Positions 1-7,898 of a DNA stretch of 64,000 nt are shown one piece after another; the first letter of the stretch is position 1; the number at the start of each line of letters is the position of its first letter. The stretch is from positions 806,001-870,000 of the forward strand of contig NZ_BAAAYL010000001.1 of assembly GCF_039536205.1 (NCBI RefSeq), written 5' to 3'. Under the pieces are notes generated by a model. It was not told the origin of the DNA. It searched no databases and worked only from the letters and a program-made list of their open reading frames with translations. Source of the DNA: Streptomyces sannanensis. Lineage in GTDB: Bacteria; Actinomycetota; Actinomycetes; Streptomycetales; Streptomycetaceae. Position numbers and translations under genes: made by a program.

Positions 1-1
1 G

Positions 2-121
2 TCCCCGATCGCCACGGGCGGCCGGGGCCTGGCCCGCGGCCGTATCTACGACCGGGAGGGCCGCCTCCTGGTGTCCGTGGTCCAGGAGGGCCTGTTCCGT
101 CGCCTCGACGTGCGGCATTAG
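2..121 (+). CDS. acyl-CoA thioesterase, C-terminal end (partial)
   Basis: Only the last 39 codons are in the window; the frame is open from base 2 to a TAG. The residues GRGLARGRIYDREGRLLVS followed by a VQEGLFR-like end match the last strands of the double-hotdog TesB-type acyl-CoA thioesterases, which hydrolyse acyl-CoA to free acid and CoA. A perfect hairpin begins at the stop codon and probably ends the transcript. The assignment rests on a short tail, so any other hotdog-fold thioesterase remains possible. Confidence 0.6.
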   Translation, partial: SPIATGGRGLARGRIYDREGRLLVSVVQEGLFRRLDVRH

Positions 122-141
122 CCTCGTGCTTTCACGAGGCT
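120..141 (+). terminator. hairpin after the thioesterase
   Basis: AGCCTCGTG, loop CTTT, CACGAGGCT form a perfect 9-bp stem directly at the stop codon. There is no T-tract, which is usual for terminators in Streptomyces. Confidence 0.7.
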
Positions 142-227
142 GACCGTCCGAGGCTTGATCACGGGAAGTGCTCCGGACCAGCGATCGGTTTGTCACCCTC
201 GCCGCGTCCGGCTCCAGGGCGGGCCGG

Positions 228-290
228 CTGGAACTGCGGCACCGCCGGCGGGCCCGCGCCGGGGCGGATTGCCGCGTGCCCGCGGAAGCG
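228..290 (+). pseudogene. short IS1380-type transposase remnant
   Basis: On the plus strand this stretch reads LELRHRRRARAG. That is nearly identical to LELRHRRRARAED in the complete IS1380-like transposase at 8519-9895, and the DNA agrees closely over about 36 bases. Nothing else of the element is recognisable. It is probably a scar between the thioesterase and the isocyanide cluster; because the match is short, chance similarity in GC-rich sequence is not excluded. Confidence 0.4.
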
Positions 291-296
291 GTCCGA

Positions 297-1232
297 TCAG
301 ATCTGCTCGAAGTGGCTGGGCCTGTCGTCACAGTGGATCAGGCGGCCCAGTCGGGCGGCCCGCGCTCGGGGCATGAGGGTCCAGGTGCCGTCGGTGCGGT
401 GCACGGCAACGGAATGCCAGGGAGTGGTCCAGGCGTCGGGGATGTCGAGGAGACGGATGCCGAACTTGGGGGCGCCGATGGGTTGGGGGTGGATGGACAG
501 CCGTATGGCGTGGGGGTGGTGTTCGGCGATCAGGTCGCCCCAGGCTCGGCTGCGCTGGATGACTCCGTACGCACGCTGCCGGCATGCGCGTTGGAGGGCG
601 GAGCGTGTGCCGGTCCAGTCGGCGGTGTCCTCGACGAGGAAGCGGGTGATGCCGCAGTACAGGGCGAGGGCGTGGTCATCGGTGCGGATCTCGGCGCGCA
701 GGGCATCCAGGGCGGGGGCGTAGCGGTCGTGGACGTGGGCGCGTTTCGTGTCGTGGTCGAGGTCGCCGAGGACGTCGCGCAGGTCGAAGACGGAAAGTCT
801 GGTCAGGCCCGATCGGGTTATGAGGGAGCGGAGTTCGTCGGCGTAGGCGTCGATGTGCTCGTCGGGGACACGGATGAGGTCGCCGAAGACATGGCCGTCG
901 GAGCAGATGATCACCTGGGCGCCGGGCGGGTAGATCCGCTCGATCTCCGCGCACAGGCTGTCGAGGAACGTGAGGGAGAGGCGTTCGCCCTGGTCGGGGA
1001 GGTGGCCGAGGACCTTGGCGGGGTTGGGGGACTTGCAGGGGAAGCCTGGCAGGGTGAACAGAATGGGGGCGCCGTCGCGCACGAAGTCGGCGATTCGGCG
1101 CAACTGATGAGGGAACGCCTCCACGGGGACGGCGGCAGCGCGGTCGGTCGTGCGGTGGTACGGCAGGAGCAGGTGCAGGACGGCGGTGCTGATACTCGTG
1201 GGGAGGGTTTCCGGCGTGGTCGTCAGCGGCAT
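297..1232 (-). CDS. isocyanide synthase family protein (DIT1/PvcA type)
   Basis: A 311-residue protein. The start is the ATG preceded by GGAGGA on the coding strand. It carries the family signature LPGFPCKSPNPAKVLG near residues 48-63, followed by a GERLSLTFLDSL segment, and the length fits PvcA/IsnA (about 300-330). Known members convert the alpha-amino group of Tyr or Trp into an isonitrile using ribulose-5-phosphate; the substrate here cannot be told. It is the last gene of a leftward block of exporter, amidotransferase, P450 and this enzyme, 130 bp behind the P450. No PvcB-type Fe/2-oxoglutarate oxygenase is present, so tailoring would fall to the P450 and the AsnB-like enzyme. Family call is secure; the product is inference. 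Confidence 0.93.
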   Translation of the reverse strand: MPLTTTPETLPTSISTAVLHLLLPYHRTTDRAAAVPVEAFPHQLRRIADFVRDGAPILFTLPGFPCKSPNPAKVLGHLPDQGERLSLTFLDSLCAEIERIYPPGAQVIICSDGHVFGDLIRVPDEHIDAYADELRSLITRSGLTRLSVFDLRDVLGDLDHDTKRAHVHDRYAPALDALRAEIRTDDHALALYCGITRFLVEDTADWTGTRSALQRACRQRAYGVIQRSRAWGDLIAEHHPHAIRLSIHPQPIGAPKFGIRLLDIPDAWTTPWHSVAVHRTDGTWTLMPRARAARLGRLIHCDDRPSHFEQI

Positions 1233-1362
1233 GTCGTTCCTCCAGAGGGCATGACGGCATGGCGCCTTGGCAGGTGGTGGCCAGGCGCCGTCGGGCGGGT
1301 GGGGTTGGCCGGCCGGGACCAGGTCCGGTGTGAGCCCGGACCCGGTCAGCCGTGGGCCGTTG

Positions 1363-2625
1363 TCAGCGGCGTCGGTCGTAGCCGACGGGCAGGTGGTTGG
1401 TGCCGCGGCCCAGGACGGCCGGGATCCACTCGATGTCCGCCTCCCTGACGGCCAGTTGGAGGCCGGGCAGCCGGGCGAGGAGAGTACCGAGGGCAATCTG
1501 GAGTTCGGCGCGGGCGAGGGCGGCGCCCGGGCAGAAGTGGATGCCGTGGCCGAAGGCGAGATGGGAGTTGGGGCTGCGGTCGAAGTCGAGGGTGTCGGGT
1601 TCGGGGAAGCGGCGCGGATCGCGGTTGGCGGCGCACAGGGAGACGATCACCGAGTCGCCGGCCGGGACCTCCGTGCCGTGCAGGTCGCTGTCCTGGTCGA
1701 AGAAGCGCCAGGTCGTCAGCTCGAAGGCACTGTCGTAGCGGAGGAGTTCCTCGACCGCGCGGGGCAGCAGCTCCGGGTTGTCGCGCAGGCGGGCGAGCTG
1801 GTCGGGGTTGCGGAAGAGGGCGATCAGGGCGGTGGTGATCTGGTTGGTGACCGGTTCCTGGCCTGCCACGAGGAGCTGGAAGATCATCGAATCCAGCTCT
1901 TCCTGGGACAGTTCGTGGCGGTCGCGGGCCGCGACAAGGCGGCTGAGGAGATCGTCTTCCTGGTGTTCGCGCTTGTGGGTGACGACCTCGGCGATGTAGC
2001 TCTGCAGGCCGTGGAGGCGGGCTTCGTAGAGCGGGCGGCCGGGGTCGGTGGGGCCGACCGGCTGGACGACCTTGCCCCAGTCGCGGTCGAAGCGGGCCGC
2101 CGTCTCGGGCGGGAGACCTATGACCTCGGCGAGGACCTGGAAGGGGAAGTGGGCGGCAAAGCCGGTGACGAGGTCCGCGGGGCCGCTCTCGGGCAGGGCG
2201 TCGACGAGCGCGTCGGCCAGTTCCTGGAAGCGAGGACGGAGCTGCTCGATACGGCGTGGAGTGAACGCGTCTGTGACGAAGCGCCGCATGCGGGTGTGCT
2301 TCGGCGGGTCCTGGTGGAGGAGGTGGACCTGGAGTTGGGAGTGCTGGGGCTCGGGCATGATCGAGGCACGGGCGCGCCAGCGGTCGTTGCCCCGGTCGTG
2401 GTTCTTGCCGAGGCGTTCGTCGTTGAGGGCGGTATGGGCGGCGTCGTAGCCGGTGACGAGCCATGCCTGGACGCCGCTGGGGAAGAGCACGCGGTGGACC
2501 GGGCCGGTCTCGCGCATCCGCTCGTACAGGGGGTAGGGGTCGGCCTTGTAGGGGCAGCCCGTCAGCGGGACCGGGGCGGGGAGCGTCTCCGGATCCACGG
2601 CCGGCAAGGGTTCCTGGATGGTCAT
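1363..2625 (-). CDS. cytochrome P450 with atypical I-helix
   Basis: A 420-residue soluble bacterial P450. The heme-ligand loop FGHGIHFCPGAALA lies about 60 residues from the C-terminus, and the K-helix ExxR is in EELLRYD. The ATG start (MTIQEPLP) follows GAGGAG, which lies against the stop of the upstream amidotransferase gene, so the two are probably translated together. The I-helix reads AGQEPVTNQ where most P450s have AG(x)(D/E)TT; the acid is kept but the conserved threonine position is proline. Such variants can perform oxidative coupling or peroxide-type chemistry rather than ordinary hydroxylation. Beside an isocyanide synthase it is the likely oxidative tailoring enzyme. Its redox partner is not encoded nearby. 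Confidence 0.95.
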   Translation of the reverse strand: MTIQEPLPAVDPETLPAPVPLTGCPYKADPYPLYERMRETGPVHRVLFPSGVQAWLVTGYDAAHTALNDERLGKNHDRGNDRWRARASIMPEPQHSQLQVHLLHQDPPKHTRMRRFVTDAFTPRRIEQLRPRFQELADALVDALPESGPADLVTGFAAHFPFQVLAEVIGLPPETAARFDRDWGKVVQPVGPTDPGRPLYEARLHGLQSYIAEVVTHKREHQEDDLLSRLVAARDRHELSQEELDSMIFQLLVAGQEPVTNQITTALIALFRNPDQLARLRDNPELLPRAVEELLRYDSAFELTTWRFFDQDSDLHGTEVPAGDSVIVSLCAANRDPRRFPEPDTLDFDRSPNSHLAFGHGIHFCPGAALARAELQIALGTLLARLPGLQLAVREADIEWIPAVLGRGTNHLPVGYDRRR

Positions 2626-2636
2626 GTGGAGGCTCC

Positions 2637-4463
2637 TCAGAGGGCGAGTTCGGGCCGGTAGTGGTCCAGCCACAGAGCAAGGTCGACGACGCGTTCGAGG
2701 CGCAGGCGGTGACCCCACTCCAGATGCTCGGGCGGGGTGCCGAGGCAGGGCTTGATGAGGGTCTCGTCGGCCAGGGCGCGGACCTGGTCGATGGCGAGGG
2801 CATCGCGGGCCATGTCCTGCAGGCCGCGGTTGTAGTCGGGGTGGTGGGTGGCCGGGTAGTGGTTCTTGGGCCGGTACAGCACCGAATCGGGGGCGAGGCC
2901 GGTGCCCGCCGCACGCAGCAGGCTCTTCTCACGGCCGTCGAAGCTCTTCAGGGCCCAGGGGGTGGTGAAGGCGTACTCGACGAGGCGGTGGTCGCAGTAC
3001 GGGACGCGGACCTCCAGGCCCTGGGCCATGCTCAACCTGTCCTTACGGTGAAGGAGTTGGCGAAGCCAGCGGGTCAGCGACATGTGCTGCATCTCGCGCT
3101 GCCGGTGCTCGGCGGGCGTCTCGCCGTCCAGGTGCGGGACGGCGGCCAGAGCGCTGCGGTAGGTGTCGTCGCGGAACTTCCCGATGTGCAGGTCGAGTTC
3201 CGGGTTCAAGGGCATGGCGGCCTCGTCGCCGGTGACCAGCAGCCAGGGGAAGGTGTCCGCTGCGAGGGCCTTGGGGTTGTGGAACCAGGGGTAGCCGCCG
3301 AAGACCTCGTCGGCCGCTTCGCCGGACAGGGCGACGGTGGAGTGCCGCCGTATCTCCCCGAACAGCAGGTAGAGGGAGGTGTCCATGTCGCCCACGCCGA
3401 TCGGCGAGTCCCTCGCGACGACGACCGCCTTGCGGTGCTCGGGGTCGAGGAGGGAGCGCGGGTCGAGGACGACCGTGCTGTGCTCGGTGCCGATGAAGGC
3501 GCCCGCTTCGGTGGCGTACGGGGTGTCGTGCCCCGTACGCAATACATCCCCCTTGAACCGGGACGCCTGGTCGCTGTAGTCGACGGCGTACGAACGGATC
3601 CGCGCCTCCGGCCCCTCCCGCAACCGGAGTTCGTCGGCGAGCAGGGCGGTCAGGACGGTGGAGTCGAGGCCACCGGAGAGGAGGCTGCACAGCGGGACGT
3701 CGGCCTCCAGTTGGCCGCGGGCGGCCGCACCGACCAGCTCGCGGATCCGCTCCACCGTCGTTTCCCGGTCGTCCTCGTGGGCGCCGGCCTCCAGCTGCCA
3801 GTAGCGACGCTCGCGGATGCCGTCCCGGTCCAGGACGAGCAGCCCGCCGGGCTCGACCTCGCGCACCCCGGACCACACCGTCGGCCCGGTGTTGAACAGC
3901 AGGCTGTACGCCTCCCGCAGGCCGTCCGCGTCCACGCGGGGCCGGACCTCCGGGTGGGCGAACAACGCTTTGGGTTCGGAGGCGAAGGCCAGGCCGCCGT
4001 CGACGGAGGCCCAGAAGAGAGGTTTGACGCCGAGGCGGTCGCGGACCAGCAGCAGGCGCTGTGCCGTCTCGTCCCAGACGGCGAAGGCGAACATGCCCTC
4101 CAGGTGCTCGGCGACGTTCTCGCCCCACTCGGCGTACGCGCACAGCACGACCTCGGTGTCGCTGCGGGTGCGGAAGTGGTGTCCACGGCTTCGGAGTTCG
4201 GAGCGGAGTTCGTGGTGGTTGTAGATCTCGCCGCTGTAGCTGAGGACGGCGGTCGGGGCGTCGGGCCGGTCGGTCATCGGCTGCACGCCGCCGGCCAGGT
4301 CGATGACGGCGAGGCGACGGTGACCGATCGCGGCGCGCTCGCCCAGCCATACGCCACCCGCATCCGGGCCGCGTGGGGTCAGGGTGGCGGTCATGGCCTC
4401 GATGACCGGGGCCTGGGTGCGGGCGTCGTGGTGGAAGGACGCCCAGCCGGTGATTCCGCACAT
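2637..4463 (-). CDS. asparagine synthetase-like glutamine amidotransferase
   Basis: A 608-residue AsnB-type enzyme. It starts MCGI, so Cys2 is available as the glutaminase nucleophile after removal of Met1. The N-terminal class II amidotransferase domain ends near residue 200. The synthetase domain has the pyrophosphate loop SGGLDST and the later LSGEAADEVFGGYPW motif. AsnB makes asparagine from aspartate, ATP and glutamine, and relatives in antibiotic clusters amidate or cyclise other carboxylates. Seventeen bases from the MFS gene and eleven from the P450, it is clearly in their operon, so it may amidate the carboxylate of an isonitrile acid. Housekeeping asparagine synthesis is the alternative. 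Confidence 0.9.
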   Translation of the reverse strand: MCGITGWASFHHDARTQAPVIEAMTATLTPRGPDAGGVWLGERAAIGHRRLAVIDLAGGVQPMTDRPDAPTAVLSYSGEIYNHHELRSELRSRGHHFRTRSDTEVVLCAYAEWGENVAEHLEGMFAFAVWDETAQRLLLVRDRLGVKPLFWASVDGGLAFASEPKALFAHPEVRPRVDADGLREAYSLLFNTGPTVWSGVREVEPGGLLVLDRDGIRERRYWQLEAGAHEDDRETTVERIRELVGAAARGQLEADVPLCSLLSGGLDSTVLTALLADELRLREGPEARIRSYAVDYSDQASRFKGDVLRTGHDTPYATEAGAFIGTEHSTVVLDPRSLLDPEHRKAVVVARDSPIGVGDMDTSLYLLFGEIRRHSTVALSGEAADEVFGGYPWFHNPKALAADTFPWLLVTGDEAAMPLNPELDLHIGKFRDDTYRSALAAVPHLDGETPAEHRQREMQHMSLTRWLRQLLHRKDRLSMAQGLEVRVPYCDHRLVEYAFTTPWALKSFDGREKSLLRAAGTGLAPDSVLYRPKNHYPATHHPDYNRGLQDMARDALAIDQVRALADETLIKPCLGTPPEHLEWGHRLRLERVVDLALWLDHYRPELAL

Positions 4464-4479
4464 GGGGATGTCTCCTGGG

Positions 4480-5880
4480 TCAGGTGTGGGCGGCGTCGGT
4501 GGTCTGCTCGGGCGCGGGGGCCGGTGGCCGGCCGGACCGTGCCATAAGGGGTACGGCGAGGCAGGCGGCGGTGGCGGCCAGGGCGAGCCCCGCGTGCACG
4601 CCGTTGCCGGGACCGGTGAGGCCCCAGACGGTGGTGGCCAGGGCAGGGCCGAGGGTGAAGCCGAGGCTGCGGGCGAGCTGCACCGTGGAGCCGACGGTGG
4701 CGATGCGGTCCGGCGGAGCGGTGCTCATGACCAGGGCCTGGGTGGGGCCACCGTTCAGTCCCATGCCGACGCCGGCCAACGCCAGGCGCCAGGCCACCTC
4801 CCACGACGACCAGCCGTCTCCCAGCGGGATGAGCAGGAGCAGGCCGGCCGCGGTGAGGGCGGCGCCGGTGACGGCCACCGGGCGGGCGCCGTACCTGTCG
4901 GCCAGACGTCCGCCGAGCGGTCCGGCCAGGCCCATGCCGAGCGGGAAAGCGAGGACGGTCAGGCCGGTCGTCGTGGCGCTGACGCCGCCGTCGCGCTGGA
5001 GGTGCAGGGCGACGACGTAGTGCATGGCGGCGAAACCCGCCGCCAGCGCCAGCACCGCCCCATGCGCCCGGAACAGCCCCGAGATGCGCAGCACTCCGGT
5101 CACCGGACGACCGCCCGGGCCGCGCAACCACCACCACAGCGGTGGAACGGCGACGAGCGCGAGCCCCAGCCAGGCCGGGTCGTCCGAAGCGAGCGTCAGC
5201 GTCAGCAGCAGCACCGCCACACCGGTGGCCACCAGCAGGGCATCCACCAGCGAGCGGCGGTCCGGCCGTCGCAGACGACCGTCCCGCGGCATCGCCTTCC
5301 AGGCCACGCCCAGGCCGACCAGGCAGAAGGGGATCTTGACCAGGAAGACGGAGTGCCAGCCGAAGTGGTCCACCAGCAGGCCGCCCACAGCCGGCCCGGT
5401 CACCGCGCCCAGCGGGCCCAGGGTCGCGGGCACGCTCATCGCCCGCCCCCGCAGTTCCGGCCGTACCGATCGCATGGCGAGCACGGGCATCAGCACGAAC
5501 AGGGCTGCCCCGAACGCGCCCTGCGCGAGCCGGGCGGCGATCAGCCAGGCCGCCCAGGGCGCGGCGGCGGCGAGGGCGCTGCACAGGCCGAAGCCGGCAG
5601 TCGAGACCAGCACGGCGGAACGCGTCCCGGCGCCGTCCAGCCACCGCCCGACGGGCAACATCAGGGCAACAACCGGCAGTTGGTAAGCCAGCACCGCCCA
5701 CTGGGCGGTCGCGGCCGACACGTGCAGTCCATCGGCAATGTCCGCCAGGGCCACGTTGACGATGTTCATGTCGAGCATCGCCACGAACGCCAGCACGCCC
5801 GCCACGGCCACCAACAGCCAGCGATTATCACCGACGGGTATGTGACCGGGCTGTTCCGAGCCGGAATCGTGGTGCGTCAC
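4480..5880 (-). CDS. MFS transporter, 14-helix drug exporter type
   Basis: A 466-residue membrane protein of the DHA2 (EmrB/QacA) type. The first helix carries LDMNIVNVALADI, helix 2 QWAVLAYQLPVVALMLPVGR, and about 14 hydrophobic segments follow. The GTG at 5880 was chosen because GAGGGG sits seven bases upstream; the longer TTG start at 5895 would place that site inside the gene. It heads the operon with the amidotransferase, P450 and isocyanide synthase and most likely exports their product. A perfect 11-bp hairpin lies 22 bases before the start. Substrate unknown. Confidence 0.88.
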   Translation of the reverse strand: MTHHDSGSEQPGHIPVGDNRWLLVAVAGVLAFVAMLDMNIVNVALADIADGLHVSAATAQWAVLAYQLPVVALMLPVGRWLDGAGTRSAVLVSTAGFGLCSALAAAAPWAAWLIAARLAQGAFGAALFVLMPVLAMRSVRPELRGRAMSVPATLGPLGAVTGPAVGGLLVDHFGWHSVFLVKIPFCLVGLGVAWKAMPRDGRLRRPDRRSLVDALLVATGVAVLLLTLTLASDDPAWLGLALVAVPPLWWWLRGPGGRPVTGVLRISGLFRAHGAVLALAAGFAAMHYVVALHLQRDGGVSATTTGLTVLAFPLGMGLAGPLGGRLADRYGARPVAVTGAALTAAGLLLLIPLGDGWSSWEVAWRLALAGVGMGLNGGPTQALVMSTAPPDRIATVGSTVQLARSLGFTLGPALATTVWGLTGPGNGVHAGLALAATAACLAVPLMARSGRPPAPAPEQTTDAAHT

Positions 5881-6229
5881 CCATCCGCCCCTCAACGTCG
5901 CGACGAGGCTGCCGGACAGCAGCCTCGTCCCACAAGTCGGAGCGAACCGGCGGTGAGTTCCCGCGTCTGTCCGAAAACGTGGCGGTAGAGGGGATTACCC
6001 GCACCGGCGACGGGACGGAGTGCCGGATACAGCGGCTTCCACCACCGGCACACAGGGAAGCGCCGGCCCTGCCTGCGCCGGGGATCCCAGGGCCCACCCG
6101 GCCAGAGTGTCGTTGGGTCGCCCATTCGACTGCCCTCCCGCGCCTGGCATCAGGGAAGAAGTCTCCGAGGTGAGCGGGGCCGGAAGACGTTACGGCCAAG
6201 CCCCGTCATCGTGCACGGCACGGACCTCG
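5881..6229. other. intergenic stretch before the isocyanide operon
   Basis: 349 bases without a convincing gene. It separates the ABC ATPase stop from the MFS start and should hold the promoter of the leftward operon. I looked for an iron box, a zinc box and a cobalamin riboswitch on both strands and found none. The only clear structure is the hairpin at 5902-5929. Confidence 0.5.
5902..5929 (-). promoter_or_regulatory. leader hairpin or operator upstream of the MFS gene
   Basis: GACGAGGCTGC, six-base loop, GCAGCCTCGTC: a perfect 11-bp dyad 22 bases upstream of the MFS start codon. It may be the terminator of the ABC transporter transcript, a repressor site or a leader hairpin. No T-tract follows. 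Confidence 0.5.
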
Positions 6230-7045
6230 TCATCTGCCGGCGTGCGTCTCCACCGTCACTGAACCCTCGGCGTCGGCTGGGGCGCGGTGGTCGAAGGCGA
6301 TCAGCGGGTCCCCGGTGAGCGGGTGGTCGACCACCGCCGCCCTTACACCGAACACCTCGGCCATCAGCTCAGGTGTAAGGACGTCGCGCGGCCGCCCCGA
6401 GGCGACCACGGCTCCGGCGTGCAGCACGTGCAGCCGGTCGCACACCGAGGCGGCCGCGTTGAGGTCGTGCAGCGACACGAGCGTCGTACGGCGCTGGGTC
6501 CGCAGCAGGGCGAGGAGCTCGACCTGGTGGCGGACGTCAAGGTGGTTGGTCGGTTCGTCCAGGACGAGGACATCCGGGTCCTGCGCGAACGCCCGTGCGA
6601 GCAGCACACGTTGGCGTTCGCCGCCGGACAGGTCCGTGAAGCGGCGTCCGGCGTGGCCGTCCATGCCGACGTCCGCCAGAGCGCGGGCGACGACGTCCCG
6701 ATCGGCCGCGTTCTCCCCGGCGAAGGCCCGCTTGTAGGGCGTACGCCCCATGACGACGACCTCGCGCACGGTCAGCTCGAAATCGCTGCCCCGCTCCTGC
6801 GGCAGGGCCGCAACATGCCGAGCCGACTGTACGGGGGTCATCTCCCGGATGTCGGCACCGGCCAGCAGCACCCGCCCGGCCGCCGGCTTCAGATGCCGGT
6901 AGACAGTGCGCAGCAGGGTGGACTTGCCGCTGCCGTTGGGCCCCACCAGGCCGGTGATCTCGCCCTCTGCCGCCATCAGGTGGGCACCCGCCACGACCGT
7001 ACGGCCCGCGTAGGCGACGTGCAGGTCCTCGATGTCGACTCTCAA
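6230..7045 (-). CDS. metal-chelate ABC transporter ATP-binding protein (FecE/BtuD type)
   Basis: A 271-residue ATPase with Walker A GPNGSGKST, the signature LSGGERQR, Walker B VLVLDEPTNHLD and the H-loop in LVSLHDL. The wording of these motifs is that of importers for ferric siderophores, haem or cobalamin. The TTG start at 7045 follows GGGGAG and overlaps the permease stop as TTGA, showing translational coupling. The permease is truncated and no binding-protein gene is in the window, so the importer is incomplete here. It lies directly upstream of, and on the same strand as, the isocyanide operon, which suggests uptake of a metal-isonitrile complex; that link is inference. Confidence 0.92.
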   Translation of the reverse strand: MRVDIEDLHVAYAGRTVVAGAHLMAAEGEITGLVGPNGSGKSTLLRTVYRHLKPAAGRVLLAGADIREMTPVQSARHVAALPQERGSDFELTVREVVVMGRTPYKRAFAGENAADRDVVARALADVGMDGHAGRRFTDLSGGERQRVLLARAFAQDPDVLVLDEPTNHLDVRHQVELLALLRTQRRTTLVSLHDLNAAASVCDRLHVLHAGAVVASGRPRDVLTPELMAEVFGVRAAVVDHPLTGDPLIAFDHRAPADAEGSVTVETHAGR

Positions 7046-7695
7046 CTGCCGCTCCCCAGACGCCGGTCCAGCAGATACAGCAGGGCCGGGGCCCCGATGA
7101 GCGAGGTGACCACGCCGACCGGCAGTTCCTGCGTGTCCATCGCCGTACGGCAGACGATGTCGACCACGACCAGCAGCAGGGCGCCGAACAGTGCGGAGAC
7201 CGGCAGCAGTCGTCGGTGGTCGCCGCCGACGAGGAGGCGGCAGGTGTGCGGCACCATCAGCGCGACGAAGGCGATCGCGCCGGAGACCGCGACCAGCACA
7301 CCGGTCAGGACACTGGTCACCGTGAACAGCTCGCGTCGCAGCCGTGTCACGTCGATCCCGACGCCGGCCGCCGTCTCGTCGCCCATCAGCAGGGCGTTCA
7401 GACCGCGGCCGCGCGCCTGAAGCCACAGCCCGGCGAGCGGAACCGCCGTCGCGGGCACCGCGAGCAGCTCCCAGTTCGCACCGCTGAGGCTGCCCATGAG
7501 CCAGAACAGCACGCTGTGCGTCTGCTGCTCGTCCCCGGCCTGCAACACCAGATAGCTCGTGAAGCCGGACAGGAACTGGCCTATTGCCACGCCGGCCAGG
7601 ACCAGCCGCAACGGCGCGAATCCCCCGCCACGCCGGGCCACCGCCCATACCAGCGCGAACGTGGCCAGCGCTCCGGCGAAGGCAGCACCGGACAC
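7042..7695 (-). pseudogene. FecCD-type permease, N-terminus lost at a rearrangement
   Basis: The 217 residues match the C-terminal two thirds of FecCD/BtuC permeases, with six or more hydrophobic helices and the segments LVLAGVAIGQFLSGF and AIAFVALMVPHTCRLLVG. Family members are about 340 residues, so roughly 120 are missing. Similarity starts at a GTG at 7693-7695, and the DNA just beyond encodes part of an unrelated toxin on the other strand. The break is therefore a recombination junction at about 7696. Without its first helices the permease should not work. Confidence 0.8.
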
Positions 7696-7696
7696 C

Positions 7697-7898
7697 GTTC
7701 TGGAAGGGCCTCAAGAGCCACAAGGGGAAGACGAAGACCAACGGCAAGACCGGGAAGAACAAGCGGTACTACGAGTGGGATTACACGCACGGCGACGTAG
7801 AGGTCTATGACAGTAAGGGCAACCACCTCGGGAGTGCGGACCCCATGGGTGGGAAGATATACAAGCCTCGCGTTAACGGAAGGAAAATTCGGCTATGA
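7697..7898 (+). pseudogene. colicin E3-type rRNase toxin domain, orphan C-terminal cassette
   Basis: From about 7698 the frame reads FWKGLKSHKGK and, further on, KNKRYYEWDYTHGDVEVY and GNHLGSADPMGGK. This aligns with the colicin E3 cytotoxic domain (YEWDSQHGELEGY ... HLGSFDP), which cuts 16S rRNA in the decoding site. The catalytic Asp, His and Glu of E3 are all present as WDxxHGDVE. The delivery part of the toxin is missing: upstream the frame runs into antisense permease DNA. It is thus the severed tail of a polymorphic toxin. The next gene starts inside the toxin stop (ATGA), as expected of an immunity partner. Confidence 0.75.

Noticed and set aside
168..1448. Long plus-strand open frame of 426 codons opposite the isocyanide synthase
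   Set aside because: Shadow of the minus-strand gene: composition is Gly/Ala/Val-rich, there is no ribosome site or motif, and the minus strand encodes an unmistakable DIT1/PvcA protein.
2463..4547. 694-codon plus-strand frame across the AsnB-like gene
   Set aside because: Antisense artefact of GC bias. The minus strand has MCGI and SGGLDST motifs and proper start and operon spacing.
5941..6170. Possible cobalamin riboswitch in front of the isocyanide operon
   Set aside because: The importer nearby made this worth testing, but on neither strand could I find the conserved B12-box order (GCCACTG-like and GCCAGGAGAC-like segments).
5828..6199. 123-codon minus-strand frame over the MFS start
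   Set aside because: Overlaps the leader hairpin and the MFS start in another frame; composition is not protein-like.
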